Shown here: positions 62,359 to 64,000 of the stretch, one piece after another
Layout of the letters: each line of letters begins with the position of its first letter
Position numbering within the stretch: position 1 is the first letter of the stretch
DNA from: Stappia indica
GTDB lineage: Bacteria; Pseudomonadota; Alphaproteobacteria; Rhizobiales; Stappiaceae
Assembly (NCBI RefSeq): GCF_001696535.1
Contig: NZ_MBQE01000003.1
Span: 124,001-188,000, forward strand
DNA: 64,000 bases
Reading direction: 5' to 3'
The notes under the pieces: generated by a model
What the model saw: only the letters and a program-made list of their open reading frames with translations
What the model was told of the DNA's origin: nothing
The model's database searches: none
Program-made: the position numbers and the translations under genes

Positions 62359-63612
62359 TCACGAGGCGACGGTGCGGTTGCGCCCGCCATGCTTGGCCTC
62401 GTAGAGCCGCATGTCGGCGATCCGCATCGCCGACTGCAGGTTGGCCTCGTTGCCGTTCGACAGGCCGACGCTGATCGTCACATTGCCGAGCGTGCGCAGC
62501 GGCCCCTCGCGTCCGGTCAGCTCGGCCAGCCCCTTGCGCACCTTGTCGATGAAGGCGACGCCTTCGGCGGGCAGCAGGCCCGGCAGCAGCACGCAGAATT
62601 CGTCGCCGCCGAGACGCGCGGGGAAGGCGCGCTGCGGGCAGTGCTCGCGCAGCAGCATGCCGAACAGGCGGATCAGTTCGTCGCCCTGCTCGTGGCCGAA
62701 CCGGTCGTTGACCGACTTGAACGTATCGATGTCGATGGCCGCCACTGTCACGTCCTCGCCTGCCCGGCGGCAGCGCTCGAAGGTCGCATTGCCCTCGGAA
62801 AACAGGTGCCGGCGGTTCGACAGCCCGCTCAACGCGTCGTTATGCGCCATGCCCGACAGGGTCTGGATCCGGTCCAGCATGTCGAGGTTCTGCGAGATCC
62901 GCAGCATGAACTCTTCCGGCGTGCAGGATTTCGGCAGGAAGTCGTTGGCGCCGGACTTCAGGAAGCGGGCGATCACCTCGGGACCTGCCTTGCCCGACAG
63001 GCCGATCACGGCCAGCTCGTTCATGGTGAAGCGCCCGCGCACCGCGCGCAGCACCTCGAAGCCGTCGACCCGCGGCATCACGTAGTCGAGCACCACCAGC
63101 CGCAGGTTCTCGAACGTGTCGAGCATGTCGATGGCGGTCGTGTGGTCGGGCGCCGTATGCACTCGCAGCTGGTAGAGCGACAGGCGACGGGCGATCACCT
63201 CCGTGTCGACCCGGCTGTCGTCGATCACCAGCGCATCGATATGGCGGTTGGCATGAACGCGCTGCACCAGCGTCGTCAGGTAGGTCAGGCTCGCCGGGCT
63301 GTCCTTCAGGATGTAGTCGACGACGCCCTTGTTCAGCAGCGTGTGCCGCAGCTTCTCGTCGAAGCGTCCGGAAAACACGATGGTCGGCAGGTTGGCGCTC
63401 AGCGTCACGTCGACGATCTCGCCGTCGGGCGCGTCCGGCAGGGTCAGGTCGACCAGCGCCACCACCGGCTTGAAGTCCGGTCGCGCCAGCAGCGCCTCGG
63501 CCTCAGCCCGCGTCGCGGCGGAAACGACCTCCAGCCCATGCAGCTCGCTCAACTGACGACGAATGACCCGCTCGAAGAATGACGCATCCTCTACAAGCAG
63601 AACTTGTCCCAT
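62359..63612 (-). CDS. diguanylate cyclase with two receiver domains (PleD-like)
   Basis: A 417-residue response regulator. REC1 (about 2-118) has Asp55 and Lys103, REC2 (about 125-245) Asp176 and Lys228, and the C-terminal GGDEF domain holds GGDEF at 335-339 (RLGGDEFCVLLPG). The usual inhibitory RxxD just before GGDEF is not seen (PQRAFPARLGGDEF). The order REC-REC-GGDEF is that of PleD, which makes cyclic di-GMP after phosphorylation. No kinase gene is adjacent. Confidence 0.93.
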   Translation of the reverse strand: MGQVLLVEDASFFERVIRRQLSELHGLEVVSAATRAEAEALLARPDFKPVVALVDLTLPDAPDGEIVDVTLSANLPTIVFSGRFDEKLRHTLLNKGVVDYILKDSPASLTYLTTLVQRVHANRHIDALVIDDSRVDTEVIARRLSLYQLRVHTAPDHTTAIDMLDTFENLRLVVLDYVMPRVDGFEVLRAVRGRFTMNELAVIGLSGKAGPEVIARFLKSGANDFLPKSCTPEEFMLRISQNLDMLDRIQTLSGMAHNDALSGLSNRRHLFSEGNATFERCRRAGEDVTVAAIDIDTFKSVNDRFGHEQGDELIRLFGMLLREHCPQRAFPARLGGDEFCVLLPGLLPAEGVAFIDKVRKGLAELTGREGPLRTLGNVTISVGLSNGNEANLQSAMRIADMRLYEAKHGGRNRTVAS

Positions 63613-64000
63613 CTCGCACGCCCCAACTCTCTCCCAGGGACCTCGACCATTGTCCGGGACCGGTGAAGGAAACGTTTACCGAATCACGTTTCCGCCGATT
63701 GGATCGGCTGCCGCTTGCGCCGGAATTCGTCTGAAATCCGTCGCTTGGCCGTGAGGGGGGATAAGACCGGGCGAGGGCGGGGATAGGCCGCGCGGGAGGT
63801 CGCATTCGTCGGTCGGTGCCGGAAGCGCCCTCGTTCCGGCAATGGCCCGGGGACAAGTCGCCGCGCCCGCGCCGTCGCGCTGCATCCGCAGATTGTCGTG
63901 TTTGCGTGCCGGAATGCAATTTTGGCGGATATTGAGACGGGATTTTGCAAAATCCTGCGCAACTTTTCTCGAAATCGCGCGGCGCAGATCCGCATGGTCC
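63613..64000. other. terminal stretch without a recognised gene
   Basis: 388 nt to the window end. The part next to 63612 should hold the promoter of the diguanylate cyclase gene. Short open frames on the - strand have no recognisable domain and look like chance frames in GC-rich DNA. The segment 63900-63970 is more AT-rich, perhaps a promoter for a gene beyond the edge. Confidence 0.4.

Noticed and set aside
63503-63995. Two - strand open frames of 103-138 codons at the right end
   Set aside because: They lack domains and ribosome-binding sites and one overlaps the start of the diguanylate cyclase gene.

Overview
The window is about 64 kb of GC-rich DNA (roughly two-thirds G+C) with bacterial operon structure: many 1-8 nt ATGA/GTGA stop-start overlaps and clear Shine-Dalgarno sites. 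A RirA-type iron regulator, BA14K and DUF2849/DUF934 proteins, tandem Omp2-like porins and a PleD-like diguanylate cyclase point to an alphaproteobacterium of the order Hyphomicrobiales. I would guess a marine Stappia-like lineage, but no rRNA or other marker in the window fixes the genus. The region looks chromosomal. I saw no tRNA, rRNA, insertion sequence, prophage or CRISPR array.

Layout. (1) 1-9.5 kb, + strand: a biosynthetic gene cluster cut by the left edge. It holds a type II thioesterase, a fatty acyl-AMP ligase, a hotdog thioesterase, a SyrP-like Fe(II)/2-oxoglutarate oxygenase, a class II aldolase, a LnmK-like double-hotdog protein and an A-T-C nonribosomal peptide synthetase. An ABC/HlyD type I secretion pair follows (9.7-12.7 kb). 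(2) 12.8-13.5 kb: a VapBC toxin-antitoxin module with a palindromic operator. (3) 13.6-21.1 kb: a TPP riboswitch and the operon thiD-thiO-thiS-thiG-thiE-thiY-tenA-thiZ-thiX, with thiN convergent at its end. (4) 21.2-24.9 kb: a SAF-domain oxidoreductase, an L-serine dehydratase and a GntR regulator. (5) 25-32.7 kb: kynU-kynA-kynB, followed closely by a complete branched-chain-type (HAAT) ABC transporter. (6) 32.8-33.8 kb: a RirA-like regulator with an IRO-like box, then a gene-free stretch rich in hairpins. (7) 33.8-44.0 kb: a catabolic island. A TetR gene leads a + strand CoA ligase / crotonase / hydratase operon, which faces a - strand operon of a second HAAT transporter plus an alpha/beta hydrolase, with cspA between them. 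A near-identical motif lies upstream of the TetR gene and of the transporter's binding-protein gene, suggesting one regulon. (8) 44.3-47.7 kb: a BA14K protein, a flavoprotein, an FkbM methyltransferase and a WaaE-like glycosyltransferase. (9) 48.1-50.8 kb: two tandem porin genes, about 95% identical in protein, with the same upstream 19-mer and the same terminator. (10) 51-53 kb: a thiolase and a haloacid dehalogenase. (11) 53.6-59.2 kb: assimilatory sulfate reduction (cysG, DUF2849, cysI, cysH, DUF934, then a ferredoxin-NADP reductase). (12) 59.3-63.6 kb: a Nudix hydrolase, an MDR oxidoreductase, a lytic transglycosylase and a REC-REC-GGDEF protein.

The most novel part is the 0-12.7 kb cluster. 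Its enzyme set suggests a short acylated, oxidatively modified amino-acid product, but no acyl carrier protein for the acyl-AMP ligase lies inside the window, so the pathway is incomplete here. The product is unknown, and the secretion pair's link to it is only positional. Functions rest on motif recognition by eye; no database search was run.
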